This document shows positions 35,062-49,036 of a DNA stretch of 64,000 nt, piece by piece. The stretch spans positions 7,430,913-7,494,912 of the forward strand of contig CM040450.1 in assembly GCA_022749755.1 (NCBI GenBank), in the 5' to 3' direction. Under the pieces are notes generated by a model. That model did no database searches, was not told the DNA's origin, and worked only from the letters and a program-made list of their open reading frames with translations. The position numbers and the translations under genes were made by a program. Positions within the stretch are counted from its first letter, which is position 1, and the number at the start of each line of letters is the position of its first letter. This stretch comes from Azadirachta indica (Eukaryota > Streptophyta > Magnoliopsida > Sapindales > Meliaceae).

Positions 35062-38000
35062 ATTAGTGGACGGCCACGCTCACAACATCGTTGCCTTGGA
35101 CTCGAGCTTTCCTTTCATCAATTCCTTCTCTGAAGCCACCGATGAAGCCTTGTCCTACGCACCCCACTCCCTCTCCTTCAAGGTGTAGTATACTATATTG
35201 TTCCTGCTCTGCTTGCTGCTAGTTTCACGTTTTATACTTGATTCCTTAGTACTGAAAGAGTTCTAGTAGTTGCTCATTTTAATTTATTTAGCTTGTAAAT
35301 TTTTCAAACACTTTCAAGGCCCTGTTTATTTCTGGATCTGGTTTCCGTTTTTGTGCATAATCTAAATGTATCATACCAGGGGTATTTTCTTTTACCAACA
35401 TATGAATCACCCCAAAATTGCTATTGGATTCTGTTACTTCTAGCAACTGTCAAAGTCATTGTAAACCAGATACATTGTGATTGATTTTGTGTTTATTCTT
35501 TTTTTTTTTTCTTGTTTTGAAATATAAATATCTTGTACCTTCATTGGAGGGGACTTTATTTTGATTCAACTGAGTTTATAATGGTTGTTATTATTATTAT
35601 TTTTATATAGAGAAATTTGAGGAATATTGCTGAGCTTTATGGCTGTAAGTCATCCTTGGAAGCTGTTGAAGAATATCGGAGAACCTCAGGGTTGGATTTG
35701 CTTAGCTCAATATGCTTCAAAGCTGCAAATATCGCTGCTTTGCTCATTGATGATGGACTCAATTTAGACAAGAAGCATGACATTGAGTGGCATACGAGTT
35801 TTGTTCCATTTGTTGGTAGGATATTGAGAATTGAACGTCTGGCTGAAGACATACTTGATCAAGTGAGATACGTTCAGTCTTTTAATTTGAAATTTCCTGT
35901 TGTCTAATTGGTTTTGAGCATTTTGTTCAATTGAAAATACAGTATGTGTCACATTGTTTGATTATCCTATTTGTTTCATTGACTCAAATTAAGACATCAT
36001 CTTATTCACGTAAATCAAATGAACCCACAACTACGTAATGTTGTTTCTTCTTCTTATTTTTTGTTATTACAGGAGGCACCAGATGGATCTGTTTGGACAT
36101 TGGATATGTTCACTGAAGCATTTTTGGATAACTTGAGATCATATCCTTTCGGTGACTTTATACATTTTTAACCATGCAATTTTTATATATTTGTATATTA
36201 TTATTGTTTTATTATTTTGCTCTAGATGGTTTGCAACATGCTAATTGTGTTTATCATACCACAACTTTAGCCTTCCTCATCAACCTGTACCCTGTATTGC
36301 AAGATAGTTATGGGTGTTGGAGTTTGCTGAGGGAAGTGGATAACAGCTTGGCAAAGTTTTAATAGTTGTGTCTGTATCATCTTCTAACTATAGATTTAGA
36401 TTGATTTGAAGAGCTTCACTTCTTGGTTTCCTTACAATCTGTGTTACAGCTGCTGATAAAATTGTTGGCTTGAAAAGCATAGCTGCATACCGTAGTGGGT
36501 TAGAAATTAATCCTCTCGTCAGTACAAAAGATGCTGAGGAAGGTCTGGCTGAAGTTTTGCGTGGTGGGTATAGCATGTTGTTTGGGGATTTTCCTTATCC
36601 ATCACAGGATGCAATAACCATTTTCCTTTTCCAGGTGGAAAGCCTGTCCGCATCAGCAATAAAAGCTTTATTGACCATGTTTTCATTCGTAGTTTGGAGG
36701 TCGCTGTATCCTTTGACTTGCCATTGCAAATACACACAGGGTAAAAAGATGCTTTTACGTTGTTAAATGGCCATCATTATGCTCTGATTGATGGTGACAA
36801 GATATAGGAAAGAGATGAAATGTTGAAGTTGAGGCTGCATGGGAAACTCAAGTGTGTGGTCTGCCATAATCAAACTCTAACTTTAAGCATTTGTTTGATG
36901 TTCAAGTCTATTCCAGTAAAAATCTAAATGGCCATAAGTAGAAATGAATTCATAGGTAGTGGGGGTTAATTGACCAAATTGGCTCGGCACTCTTCTGTGA
37001 ATTTCTACAGCTCCATGATTTCTAGTTATATTTCCTTTTCCTATGATAAACTCTCAACAAAGCTTTAAGGCAATTTTTGTGATAATTTTTTGCAGTGGGT
37101 CTTTGTTTATTGCATTATTCTTTTCTTCCACAACCAGGTTTGGAGACAAAGACTTGGATTTAAGGTTGGCCAATCCCCTTCATCTCCGAGCGATTCTTGA
37201 GGACAAGAGGTTTTCTAAGTGCCGCATAGTGTTATTACATGCATCATACCCATTTTCAAAGGAAGCCTCATATCTAGCCTCTGTTTACCAACAGGTAAAT
37301 CGTTGAATCATTTGACATGTTTCTTGTGTCTCCAATGTTCAGGTTGCGATTTTTCTGCCAAATAATTCAAACCTTTTACTTTCAGGTGTACCTTGACTTT
37401 GGCTTGGCAGTTCCTAAGCTTAGTATTCATGGGATGGTATCCTCTGTCAAAGAACTTTTAGAGCTAGCTCCAATGAAGAAGGTGACAACATTTTCACACA
37501 AGAAAATATTAAAAGAGAATATTAATTGTTTATTAGTACATAAGAGCTTTTGGAAAAGACAACTGGGTGCAGTAAACAGGACCACATTGAAAATTTCTGT
37601 TATCCAAGCGTATATCAGTATTTTTCATAGTCAAGTATATGGAAGATTTTACTTGTGAATAACCATTACAAAACGAGAGTAATTTTCATTCATTGACGAC
37701 TTGTGACAAATAACCTTTTCGTATAATCCCTTCTCTCTTCTTCTTTGTGCTTGCCAACATTTGTTTCTTCCTCTGACCAATAGGCTTTATCTTCACCTTG
37801 GCTAAAGATCTATCTTTTAATATGTTTTTATGTATAATCATTAACTCTTTTGCAAATATTCTCACCTTTATAAAATGTTCTAAAAAACGGTGTCTTGTAT
37901 CTCGTGTCTTGTGATAATCTGCAGAAAGTTGAAAAGTGCTTTACTTAATCTGTGTTTGCAAAGTATTTTAGTTTCTACTAACAACTATTATTAAACATAA

Positions 38001-41000
38001 ATGAACTTGCAGGTCATGTTCAGCACTGATGCCTATGCGTCTCCTGAAACTTACTATTTAGGTTTGTTTAAGTTATCATATCTATTGATATCTTACCTGG
38101 CCATGATGATTATTCTGGTTTTCCTAAGCTACATGTTAAAGTTGATGTTCACTTTTATACTTTTCATCTCTTACATCCTCCATTCTATTACTCATAAACC
38201 ATTACTGTTGTCTTTTGATTCATTTTAACCCTGTTCTTTATGATGTGTAATACATGCCTGGTTTCCTGAGAACTAGTGTCTTTATGAAATAGTTGAACAT
38301 TTGCATTTTCAGGCTTGCTATTATCTGTGACAATAATTGATTTTGTCTATTGCTATTACTTTTAGGTGCAAAAAGAGCACGCGAGGTTGTCTTCTCTGTT
38401 CTTCGTGATGCATGCATCGATGGTGACCTCTCGGTTGCTGAAGCTATTGAAGCGGCTAAAGACATTTGTGCTCAAAATGCAACTCGGTTTTACAAGATCA
38501 ATTTAGGCGTGAAATCTTTTGGTTCAAATGATAATCTGCATCAAACTTATGTGAAGGAGTCTGGTACCTCCAAAAATGGTGTTTCTCTTGTTCGCATAAT
38601 CTGGGTTGATGCTTCTGGACAACACAGATGTCGTGTGAGTTTCTTTTGTTTGAAATTGTTCTTGATTTAGATTTTGCATTAATTGTTGGTATTCTTGGGA
38701 GAATGGCTATATGTTTAGAAGTTGAAATGTAAGGCTTTTTGTCAGCCCGAAAGAATATTTTAACACTCTTTAGTGTCTAAGAATCGTGGAGATGAAAAAT
38801 ATCTCTTTTAACTCATCTGGCATGTTTTAGAACAAGATGAGGCATACTCTTATTGATGAGCATTACCGTTAGTACGATATGAACAGGAACTCCCTTTATA
38901 TTCTTGAGTGCCAGTTTTTGAATCACAGATTGGCTGTACAGGCCTAATTCATGGAATGCCTTTTACATCCAACTATTTTGTGGCATACAAATGGTACAAT
39001 AACAGTGATTGCACTTTGTTTATTCATACCTTCCTTTAGTTATATTCTCTGGGAGTAAAGTCTACAATCTCTTTTAAATGGAAGTTACATATTCTTTAAT
39101 CATTTTATTAGGATCACATACGACCACTGACACATTAATACTTGAGCTTTCTGGGATAACTTGCTTTTGTTGTAGACATCAAAATTCTTAAAATAGTATT
39201 TGGTGTCATTGGCTTGTAATTTTATCTTATCTCTCTAAATTGCAGCGACAATAATTCGTGACAGCTCTTGTTGAGAATGCACAATTTTAGGCTTATTGAA
39301 GGAATTTTCTTTGGCAAAGAAGGGTCTGGTTTCATGTCTGTTTGTCAATATAAGGAAAGGAAAACTGAAAATGGAAATAATATAAAGAAATTCTTTATGC
39401 TACATTTTTCTTTTATGTATAATTATGAGCAGAGTGAAAGCAGATTTTTGCATTTTAGAAGGCAACAATGTATCACAGAAGATGTTCTTTGCGAAAAGGA
39501 AAAGTTTCTAGATTGTAAGGGACAAGAAGGCAAGAAGTGATTATAACCTTAATTATTTTTAAGAGAAGTACATGTGAAGAGTCATTTTGGGAAGAACAAC
39601 ATAAAATCTTGGAAGTTGATTTTCATGCTCACAAATGAATAAGCGAATTGTTGGCTTCTATTATTCTTTTACCTTTTCTATGAGCATTTCGAAATTATTG
39701 TGATGCTTGGACAACAAATTAATCTCAAAGACCTCTTTGATAGTTGACAGTAATTTAGGTTTAAATGAATGACCTGGCTTGACTAACCTATGCTTTTGCT
39801 GTCTTGGGTGATATTCTTTCAGCTTTTCACTATTTGGATAATATAGCTTTAGGTAGTACAGGGATGTATTGCTGCTTTGACCTGAAGCTTGATACTTGTT
39901 TCTTGCTGTCAACTCAATTATCATATACTAAATATTGAAGAAATTCTACTGCAGTCTTTAATGGGACTAACTTATTCAAGAGATTTTTTTATCACTATTT
40001 AGAACCAATGAGAGAAATCTGGACTTTTTTTATTTTATTTTTCTATATTAATCTTAAAATGGTTGTATTTTGTTTCAGGTTGTTCCAGCAAAGCGCTTCA
40101 ATGATGTGATTATGAAGAACGGTGTTGGTTTGACATTTGCTTGTATGGCAATGAGTTCACATCTTGATGGTCCAGCTGATGAGACTAATCTTACGGGAAC
40201 GGGTGAGATCAGATTGATGCCTGATCTATCGACTAGGTTGAGAATTCCGTGGTACGAAAATTTTCCATAATGATTTTGGTATTTAATTTTGACATATAAT
40301 TTTTAAACCATAATATATCTGATGCTTTGTTTTTGATCAATTTAACAGTTAAATCTATAACTACTAGTTGTGCAAAATCATCTAATGTAGATATTTATAA
40401 CCTTTATTGTCATTGATACCATTCTCTTCCTCAATAGGCAAAATCAAGAAGACATGGTTTTGGCTGACATGCACCTTAAACCTGGTGAACCATGGGAATA
40501 TTGCCCAAGAGAGGCCTTACGAAGAGCTTCAAGAGTTCTGAAAGAGGAGTTCAACTTGGTATGTAAGATATTTTGGACCTTAGATGTGAAAGTGATGTAC
40601 TTTGATGCTTAATTTGACTGCATGATATGTGCAGGTAATGAATGCTGGATTTGAAAATGAATTTTATCTATTGAAGAGCGTACTTAGGTATGTGAACTGC
40701 AATCTCTAAGCCTTTCTGTTAGAGGAGCAGCTATTAGGCACACTAAACTTAGTAGTTCAATTTGATTGACAAAATTGTGAAGAGAAGGGAAAGAAGAATG
40801 GGTGCCAATTGACTCGTCTCCTTACTGCTCTACGTCAGGATATGACGTGGCTTCATCTATATTTCATGAAATTGTTGCTCATCTACACTCCTTAAATATT
40901 GAGGTGGAACAGGTAAGAGAATAAACTTATAATGTGGCTGTCACAATCATTTAGATAGGAGTTACCTTGTGCATTTACTTTGTTGGTCCTATGGAATGAT

Positions 41001-44000
41001 TCATCTCTACTGAGAGAAGCAGTGACACTAGGAAAAATAAAATAAAATCCTCTGTAGGAACTCAAATCTACAGGCAAACTGTTCAGTGTGCCAAAGACTA
41101 TTTTGGAATTATTTTTCCCTTTTATCAGTAATATCTGATTTCAAGTAACTATAAGAACTTTTTAAACTTTCTTAACTATTTGCAAGTGAAGGTATTGTAT
41201 TAATTAATGCAATAGCAATGGTTCATTTTGTTTCATCATTTCAGTTGCTTATCTGGGATTTGCTTCTATATTTGTGGGAATTCCATTTCTCAAAACTTAA
41301 GAAACAAGATTCACACACACGCTTAGACACAGGCACACATACACATGCAGGTGACCATGCATACAGGCATACGCAAATGTATGCATGCACTCGCACATGA
41401 ATATACTTTTGCTTGACAAAGGAATATGGAAACACAAACATCTTAGTTATGCCTTTCTTTCCCAGAATAAACTAATCCCGTCGGTTATATACTTGTTACT
41501 GTTGAACACCTTGATGAAACATAGATTTCTATGCAAGAAGTGTCACTGTCTCCCTCAAGTCACCAATTTACAGATTGACAATAACTTGCACAAACAGAAA
41601 ATAGGATCAGAGCAGGTTGCTGAATGCCTTTTCTTACCACTACAGTGTTTCTATGAGGGTGGAAAATGGGGTCTGTTGGTGTGAGTAAATTTTACTGCAT
41701 CAACACACCCAAAAAAGGGAAAAGAAAAAATATGTTAATTTTAAATGTATGCTTTTGAATCTAAAATTTAGCATACACGTGCTTGGGGTAGTGAATTCAG
41801 ATTCATCTGTGAGACAAGCAACTAAAATTATAAATTTGTTGCAAGTCCATGTTTTCATATTATGTCGAATGGATACTTCATGTGGCTAAAAGGTTTTGAT
41901 TGGTTATGTTGATAGCAAAAGAAGAATGATATTAGTTGTTGACAATAAAGCTAAGTCTTTGTATATGTAACTCCAGCAAAAGGTGTTTGTATTTCGTAAA
42001 CAATATGTATGTGTTAGTGTCCTATATCTGTGATCATTTTTATTAATCTTGTTATGAAGAATAAACTTGGTTTGTATATAATTCAATGCCATAGTAAAAG
42101 TTCCATTTGCACATTCCTTTCATTCTAATGCACGTTACTGCATATCTCTGTCTGTGTTCTTTCTCATTTTCCTGGGTTTTACTTCTCTCTTCATCTATCT
42201 TTTGTGTGCTTTTTTTTCTGCTCGGCAACTTGGATATACCATTACCAGCTATTGTTGACTTTCTTTGGCTTTTAAAACACTTACAGTTGCATGCGGAAGC
42301 TGGGAAAGGTCAGTTTGAAATGGCTCTGGCCCACACTATTTGTACAAATGCCGCTGACAATTTGATTTTTGCCCGTGAAGTTGTGAGGGCTGTTGCAAGG
42401 AAACAAGGACTATTAGCGACTTTTGTGCCAAAGTAGGTGTCTGATACCCCCTTCTTCATTTTTGCCTTTTTTTCAAAATTGTTAGAGGTCTGATTTTGTC
42501 CAGATAGTTTTGTTCTTAACTCCAATGAGAGGATGAAATCTGAAAAGGCCTAGAAGTATTTTAGTGATGGAACTTGTGGGGAAAGGTAGATGTAAGTGAA
42601 AAGACCTTACAATATGAAAACAATGTCTATACAAATGAGCCCCTTTAGATTAACAGTTTCATTTAAAATCTGGTTGTATCCTGTAATATTTCATCCTTAT
42701 TTCTGTGGGGTACTTATTGATACGTACCTTGTTCTGAACTTGGTTGCATCATCTATTGTAACATAACTGGTTGATGATAAATAAAACATAAAACTTTTAG
42801 GGGTTTTGACATTTAGCTCCCAAAGTATTTATGGTTTAATTCAATAAGGAAATCCTTTGTTTTGTTTTATCCTCGGGATTTTTCTGAAAATGACCATATT
42901 TTATCCCCAAAATTCAGTTTTGACTATTATTTAAAAACTTGTTAAAAAATGACCAGTCTCATAATCTTAGACGAAAATGCCCTCATGACCAATTTTAACA
43001 AAAATATGCTACAGTAACTCGAACAAAAATAATACATTTTACATTGTACTATAGTACTTTTGAGTTCATTGTACTACAACATGCTTGAAAGTATTGTATT
43101 GAAAGTTACTGTCGCATATTTTTGTTAAGTCGGTCATTAGGGCATTTTCATCCAAAATTTATGAGGCTTGTCATTTTTGAACAAGTTTTTGAATTGTGGT
43201 CAACTGAATTTTGGGTGCAAGTAATGGTCATTTTGGAAAAATTCCCTTTATTTAGTAGGTCTTGGACATTAATTTTCTGTTAATTATGGATAGTCAAAGG
43301 GCAAGGACGAAATTCACAGCATATGATTCAAATTAAAGCAGGTCACTAAAGTCAATAAACACAGAAAATAATGGTAGGGACGTATTTATTAAATGTGACA
43401 AATGGTGTCTTCATTTAATGAGATGAGAAAATTCATGGACCTAACAATAAAATTCTGACACTTGTTCTGTCATTTGGGTCAATGCCAAATCCCAGCACTG
43501 CAGATGTTTAAACTCTCTGTTTCACCCTACATTTTTCATGAGATGACAAAAGTGATCTCTTTGTTTTGTCTAGGTTTGCCTTGGATGACATTGGTTCTGG
43601 ATCCCATGTGCATCTCAGTTTGTGGCAGAATGGAGAAAATGTGTTTATGGCATCTGGTGTATCCTGTGGACATGGAATGTCCAGTATTGGGGAGCAGTTC
43701 ATGGCAGGCGTGTTACATCATCTTCCTTCCATTTTGGCATTTACAGCGCCAGTACCAAATAGGTTGCTATAATTAATATTGCAATTTTATTTGTAGCTAT
43801 TGCTAACTTCTCGTTGGATTCATTTTTGAACATGCATTTGCAAACTATCGATCTGAAATTTATGTCAGCTTTTCCTCAGAAGCCTTTGAACTGAATTTGT
43901 ATGTGTTAATAAGAGTTGTGCCAGTCATACTTTATCCATTTTGCAAGTTTTGGTGTTTAGAAAACAATTTGTTACTGTTGCATTTGCACATAGTGTAAGG

Positions 44001-46804
44001 TACTCTTTAAAGATGTTTTATAGTTTTGCTGCTTCCCTTTTTTAAATCATGGACATTGAGTCTGCTTGATGCAGTTAAAATTGTTTTGCTACCTGTTACT
44101 TCTCAAAAGGGATATCTCCAAGATTGTCATTGATACACACACACTCTTACTCATATATATAAAGAAGACCAGTAGTTGATTCTCAGATGAGTTTTGATTT
44201 ATCAAACAATACCTCTGCTTTCCTACTTTTCTGAATTTTGTATAAATGGCTTACATCTTATCTCATCATCGGCTCTTTGTGTAGTGTAGTATTCATACAT
44301 GTCCTAATAGCTTAAACTTTTGAGTTTATTTGACTGAAAGATCGTATCATGGTGCCAATGTCATATAGCTTCGAGTTGTTTACTGGAAAATATGCATTCT
44401 ATGGACTTTCTGATCTAACACCCTTCTTCAACTACTTTTATGTCTATAGTTATGATCGAATACAACCCAATACATGGAGTGGAGCATACCAGTGCTGGGG
44501 AAAGGAAAATAGGGAAGCTCCGTTAAGAACTGCATGCCCACCTGGTGTCGAGGATGGTGTGGTGAGCAACTTTGAAATAAAATCTTTTGATGGCTGTGCC
44601 AATCCACACTTGGGCTTGGCTGCTATAATTGCTAGTGGCATCGATGGCCTACGGAGGCATCTTCCTCTGCCTGAACCTATAGGTAAATTGAGTGTTTCCT
44701 ACCTAAGTATAATTTCATAATACTTTATATATCGTTAAATTGGCTATATCATATTTTATCAAGGCTGTCATATTTTGCTTGATATCAGATTTATGAGCAA
44801 TAATCTTTTTGGACATGAAAGTTATTAGGACAGTAATTTGGGATGGGAGTTGGACAGGTTATGTTTTGTTATGTGCCATACCACAACCCACAGTGTTGGA
44901 GAGAGTTCAATCCTTAAGCATATTTTTCTTAGTGTCCCTCTTTATTTCCACGTCGCCTTATTGAAGCCTCTCAATGCAGCACATCTCCGCTACCCATTGC
45001 TTGCATGCTTCTTTCATCAATTGATTCTCTGTAGGATACTATTACAATTTTTTTCTTCACTGAATAAATCATTTGTTTCACCATTCCTTTGGCCTTGTGG
45101 CTATCTTCATCTATCTCTTGCTTTTCATTGTTGATTATAGTTGCCTCAGTAACAAGCAGCTTTTGCTTCTGAAGACATTGTGTTCTGAGTTTTCTATTAC
45201 TTAAGATTTAACAACTGCCAAAAGGAGCATTTCAAATGTGGTTGTGTATATATCCCTTAATATTGACCGCCTATACATTTTTGTATTTTGCTCCTGAGAT
45301 TCATAGTCTTGTAATGAGTAATGGTCCTTTATACTTTTAGTCTAACGTGCTTCTAAGAAAGTTATATTATAATTTGACATTTTTGAATTTTATTTGTGGA
45401 GCAGAGGCAAACCCATCCACTCTTGATGGCAAAATTCAAAGGCTGCCTGTATCACTCTCTGAATCTTTACAAGCTCTCCATAAAGATGATGTTTTGCAAG
45501 ATATAATTGGTGAAAAGCTTTTGGTTGCGATTAAAGGAATTCGCAAGGTATGGTTGAAATATGGTTTTTGAATTATGATCTCGAAGTAAGTGTAGTCGAT
45601 GAGTTAATAAACATATCAGCACTTTTTGTGATTTGTGACAGTGATAATTTTTCACCATCCTTTTCCTTTATGGCTGACTAAAATAAGTTTAGTTACATAA
45701 ATTTGTTTTCCAGCTAAGTTCATGCATGGACCATCTGCCTAGTATTGAAACATGCTCAACTATAAAAATTATAGTTGGCTAGGAAGGAAGACATTTAAAA
45801 ATTAGTGTTGATTTAGTCCTACAAACTAGCAAGAAAGAGAGACAATGAAGACTTCTCTGTTAACAAGTTAATTCTGTCCATAAATTTTTCATATTTAAGG
45901 TAAATTCATATTGCAAGTTCTTACAAAATTTCATTTTCTTCTTAAATTGATTTTTACCTTGCTATAACTTTCCCTTTTTATATTTTCTTTCTCTATTATG
46001 TTCTATAACTTGAATATTAAATTATCTGTAAGCAATTACTCTGCATCCTTCCAAGTTCCAACATTATTTTTTGTATCCATGGAGACAGAAAGTAACTTCT
46101 GAATCCCATGATTGTTTATATTTCTTAAACTTATAATTTAATTTGAGTATATTGATTTGTGCAAGTTTTCTTTTCTTCTTAGATATATGAAGTCATGTTT
46201 TTGTGATAAATGACTGGAAGTGTAAGTTTGACTAGTTTCAGCAAAATGAGTGTTGGTTGGTTTAATTAGTCAAATCTCTTGGAGTGGTACAAAGAGATTT
46301 GGTTTGTACTTGCTCACATTAGAGTAGAGAAAAGAATTTGGTTTATATTTTTGTACTATTATATAAAAAGAAAAAGAAAAAGAAAAAGAAAAAGAAAAAG
46401 AAATGGAAAGAAGTCTAGTTTGGTGAAGTGGGCTACTCTCCTTGACGAAACCAGTGTATTTTTACATATCAACGTTGTCGAGAGCGGGAAAATGTGTAGC
46501 CTTAGCCATAAGTGTGTGGAATCATAGAGCTAAATCTCTTAACTTCCTCTAAGATGAAATAGACGGAGAGCAAGAAAACTTTATCCAGGCTTTGGATTGC
46601 TCTAGTTATTGTTATCTGTATGAAGTCACCAACGTTTAGTATGTGATTATGGTGGTTGGTGCTACTTTGAATTGTACTTGCTTTACAATCAACCTAGTTG
46701 CAAAATCAATAAGTATGCTGAGCCTGACTTTTGTTTTGCAGGCAGAAATCAACTACTACTCCCAAAATAAGGAAGCATGGAAGCAACTTATACACCGGTA
46801 TTAA
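35021..46804 (+). CDS. NodGS: NodGS-like protein: amidohydrolase-glutamine synthetase fusion
   Basis: Eighteen exons: 35021-35182, 35611-35862, 36073-36151, 36450-36563, 36635-36740, 37138-37294, 37386-37481, 38013-38061, 38366-38634, 40079-40251, 40438-40558, 40635-40687, 40783-40912, 42287-42432, 43574-43762, 44450-44682, 45405-45547, 46742-46804. All introns are GT-AG and every phase matches; the total is 2535 nt, 844 residues. The N-terminal part (about 1-390) is amidohydrolase-like, with HAH at 19-21, H236 in QIHTG, H272 in LLHAS and D328 in MFSTD as likely metal ligands. The C-terminal part (about 405-844) is glutamine-synthetase-like: GFENEF (E533, E535), HAEAGKGQFE (589-598), GSGSHVHLSLW (H647, H649), NTWSGAYQCWGKENR (706-720). 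No signal peptide is seen. It matches the plant relatives of fungal FluG, including Arabidopsis NodGS (At3g53180), reported in root morphogenesis and flagellin signalling. Catalysis is inferred, not shown. The exon 3-4 junction adds YPF, which I do not recall in homologues. Confidence 0.95.
42876..43247. mobile_element. Foldback MITE in intron 14 of the NodGS-like gene
   Basis: The two halves are inverted copies of each other for about 150 bp. On the left are TCTGAAAATGACCAT, CCCAAAATTCAGTT, AAAACTTGTT-AAAAATGACCAG and GAAAATGCCCTCATGACC; the reversed right half gives CAAAATGACCATTAC, CCCAAAATTCAGTT, AAAACTTGTTCAAAAATGAC and GAAAATGCCCTAATGACC. It is about 370 bp, non-coding, and lies fully within the intron. 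The transcript could fold into a long hairpin there. TTTAT near both ends may be a target-site duplication. Confidence 0.8.
46365..46403. repeat. (AAAAAG)n hexanucleotide repeat in intron 17
   Basis: About six copies of AAAAAG on the plus strand within the last intron of the NodGS-like gene. Confidence 0.9.
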
Positions 46805-47162
46805 GCTCATAACTTATCTGGTTCATGAAGTGTTATGCAAATTCCTTTCTCCATTACTGAGCGGCAGCGCTTGCTTTTCCTTTGTTAAAGTTTCTTGAGA
46901 GGACTCTCGCAGGGATTGTTTAGTATTATCGTGCTTCTACTTAAACTTTGAAAGCACAATAATTAGTGTTTAGTACTCAACAACTTTTAGTATGACCCAC
47001 TTACTTTTACACTTATATTTGCACCTCAATCTCAAACATATCCTTATTCATTAATGAGATATGTTAGGGATGGTTACTTAAGTAAGTAACTCAGATATTT
47101 TTTTTGGTTAACACTTACTTTAGTTATTCATGTCATTTTGCTTGCAATAATTCTTTTTAAAT

Positions 47163-48045
47163 GTTTTTTCCATATTGCTCCCTAAAAAATGATGAAATTT
47201 CCAAAATACTCCTTTGTAGTCATTTTGACTTTGGATTGAATGAAAATTTTTCTTAGGGTTATTTTCGATTGTGTTCTCACATTTATTGACATATATTAGA
47301 TGTACATTAACTTTTATGAAAGTCATCACTTTACCCCCCAAATAACAATGAAATAACTATTTTATCTTTATTTTAATTAAAAATAAAAAGAATTATAACA
47401 TTTTAATTCCTAAACTTTTGTAAAATAACAAACTAGGACTGCTGTAGCTAATTTAAACATTTTAGTCCTTATCATTATTTTTGTCATCAATCCTTTGCCA
47501 CCCTTCTTCAATCTTTTTTCCACACACAAATATTTTTCAAATTATATCAAAAAATCTATCAATGAAACCCACAATAACCCATCTAAGCAAATCCTTATAA
47601 TTTTTGTTATTGTTTGTTTTTAAAAATCAGGAATGAAAGTCGTGTTGTCGATTTAATTTGTCTTTTTGGTGATATAGGACTTTCACTATAGTAAAATTAA
47701 GATTTTTTACTGTTATAGAGAAAAAATTAATTATACCCAAAAAAATTTTAACGAATGGTGATAAATGTAAATAGTCGATAGGAATTTAAATATTAAAATT
47801 TAGGGACTAAAATATTATTCATTATTTCTAATTTTTAATTAGGATGAAGGTAAAATAGTCATTTTATTGTTGTTTAGGGGTGAAGTGATAATTTTCATAA
47901 AAGTTGGTGTATATCTAATATATGTCAATAAATGTGGGAGTACGGCCGAAGATAACTTTAAGAAAAATTTTCATTCAATTCAATGACTATAAAGGAGTAT
48001 TTTAGAAATTTCACCATTTTTAGCGGACAATATGAAAAAAATATT
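47163..48045. mobile_element. Large foldback element with arms of about 230 bp
   Basis: The left arm (47163-47395) and the reversed right arm (about 47830-48045) share long stretches: AAAATACTCCTTT-TAGTCATT, GAATGAAAATTTTTCTTA, CACATTTATTGACATATATT, AACTTTTATGAAA, ATCACTT-ACCCC and ACTATTTTA. The total length is about 880 bp. The loop (47400-47830) shows no coding region. Long arms of this sort occur in Mutator-like or foldback MITEs. Just outside the right arm (to about 48200) the end unit is repeated two more times in diverged form. Confidence 0.75.
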
Positions 48046-49034
48046 GAGTTAGGTCAACTATGGTACTTTAGAAATTTTACAGTTTTTAGGAAGATATTAT
48101 ATCAATAATTATCCATTCAATCCAACTATAATTTTTTTTTGATAATTTAACAATTTTAGGGAGGATAATATGGAAAAATAAATATTCATCAATCTAACTA
48201 TATGTTATTTTATTTAAAAGTGAATTAGTTGGCGTGGTTTCTACGTCAAATACGCGCTTGATGTCCATTAATGGTCATTGAGGACATGGTAATAATAATT
48301 GCATGGTGTAAAGCCATTTTTCCCGCAAAAGGAGGTATTTAACTAATGAAATTGAGCACATATCAATCCATTAGAACAAACCTTAGAGATATTTAAAGTC
48401 ACTTTTTCATCTAAACAGATGATAACTAGCACACCAGGGAGTTTTAGAGAATGTAATTAAAAACTATTTAGGAGTTAACAATAAGTTAAACCTCATAAAT
48501 ATTTAGAAGAGTAAGCATGTTTGCACATTATCCACATGAGTAGAAGCACATGGCCATCATTACCATAATCGACGGAAACTAATCTATCCAACGGTGATGT
48601 CAATGTACTGCCACTCGTCGTCGATGTAGTTAAATTATTGTTAGCCTTAACGTTCATAATTGTTATTTTGATGATAATAAAGATTGATATATTTGATTAA
48701 TTAAATTCTTTTTGTAGTATTTATTGTAATATTTTTAGCATGGAAATTTGAAATACAAATTGATCAACAAAAGAATATTTAAAATTAAAGTATACATGAA
48801 GACCAAAATTAAAAATCCCAAGAGTAAATTGAAGAGAAGACTCGAAGAATTAAAGACACACATTAGATGATTTTTTATTTGTAATACATCTTTGAATTGA
48901 TTATATTTTTGCATTTAAAAGCTCAAAATTTCTTTTTTATCAAAACACATTTTTTGATGCATTTTAAAAATTTATATGTCTAAATAATCTTGACGTGAAC
49001 ATTTTGAGTATATGAATATTAATCATAAGTTTTC
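48046..49034. other. Intergenic DNA
   Basis: It begins with two further diverged copies of the foldback end unit (GAAATTTTACA-TTTTTAGG-AGATATTAT and AATTTAACAATTTTAGGGAGG). The rest has no recognisable gene or repeat. Confidence 0.4.
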
Positions 49035-49036
49035 TA

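Noticed and set aside
39268..39540. A 90-codon ORF within intron 9 of the NodGS-like gene
   Set aside because: No splice or family support. The flanking exons join perfectly without it, and its composition is that of intron DNA.
41310..41400. CA-rich stretch in intron 13, possibly a coding or regulatory element
   Set aside because: It is a degenerate (CA)n/(CATA)n microsatellite; the ORFs through it are repeat translations.
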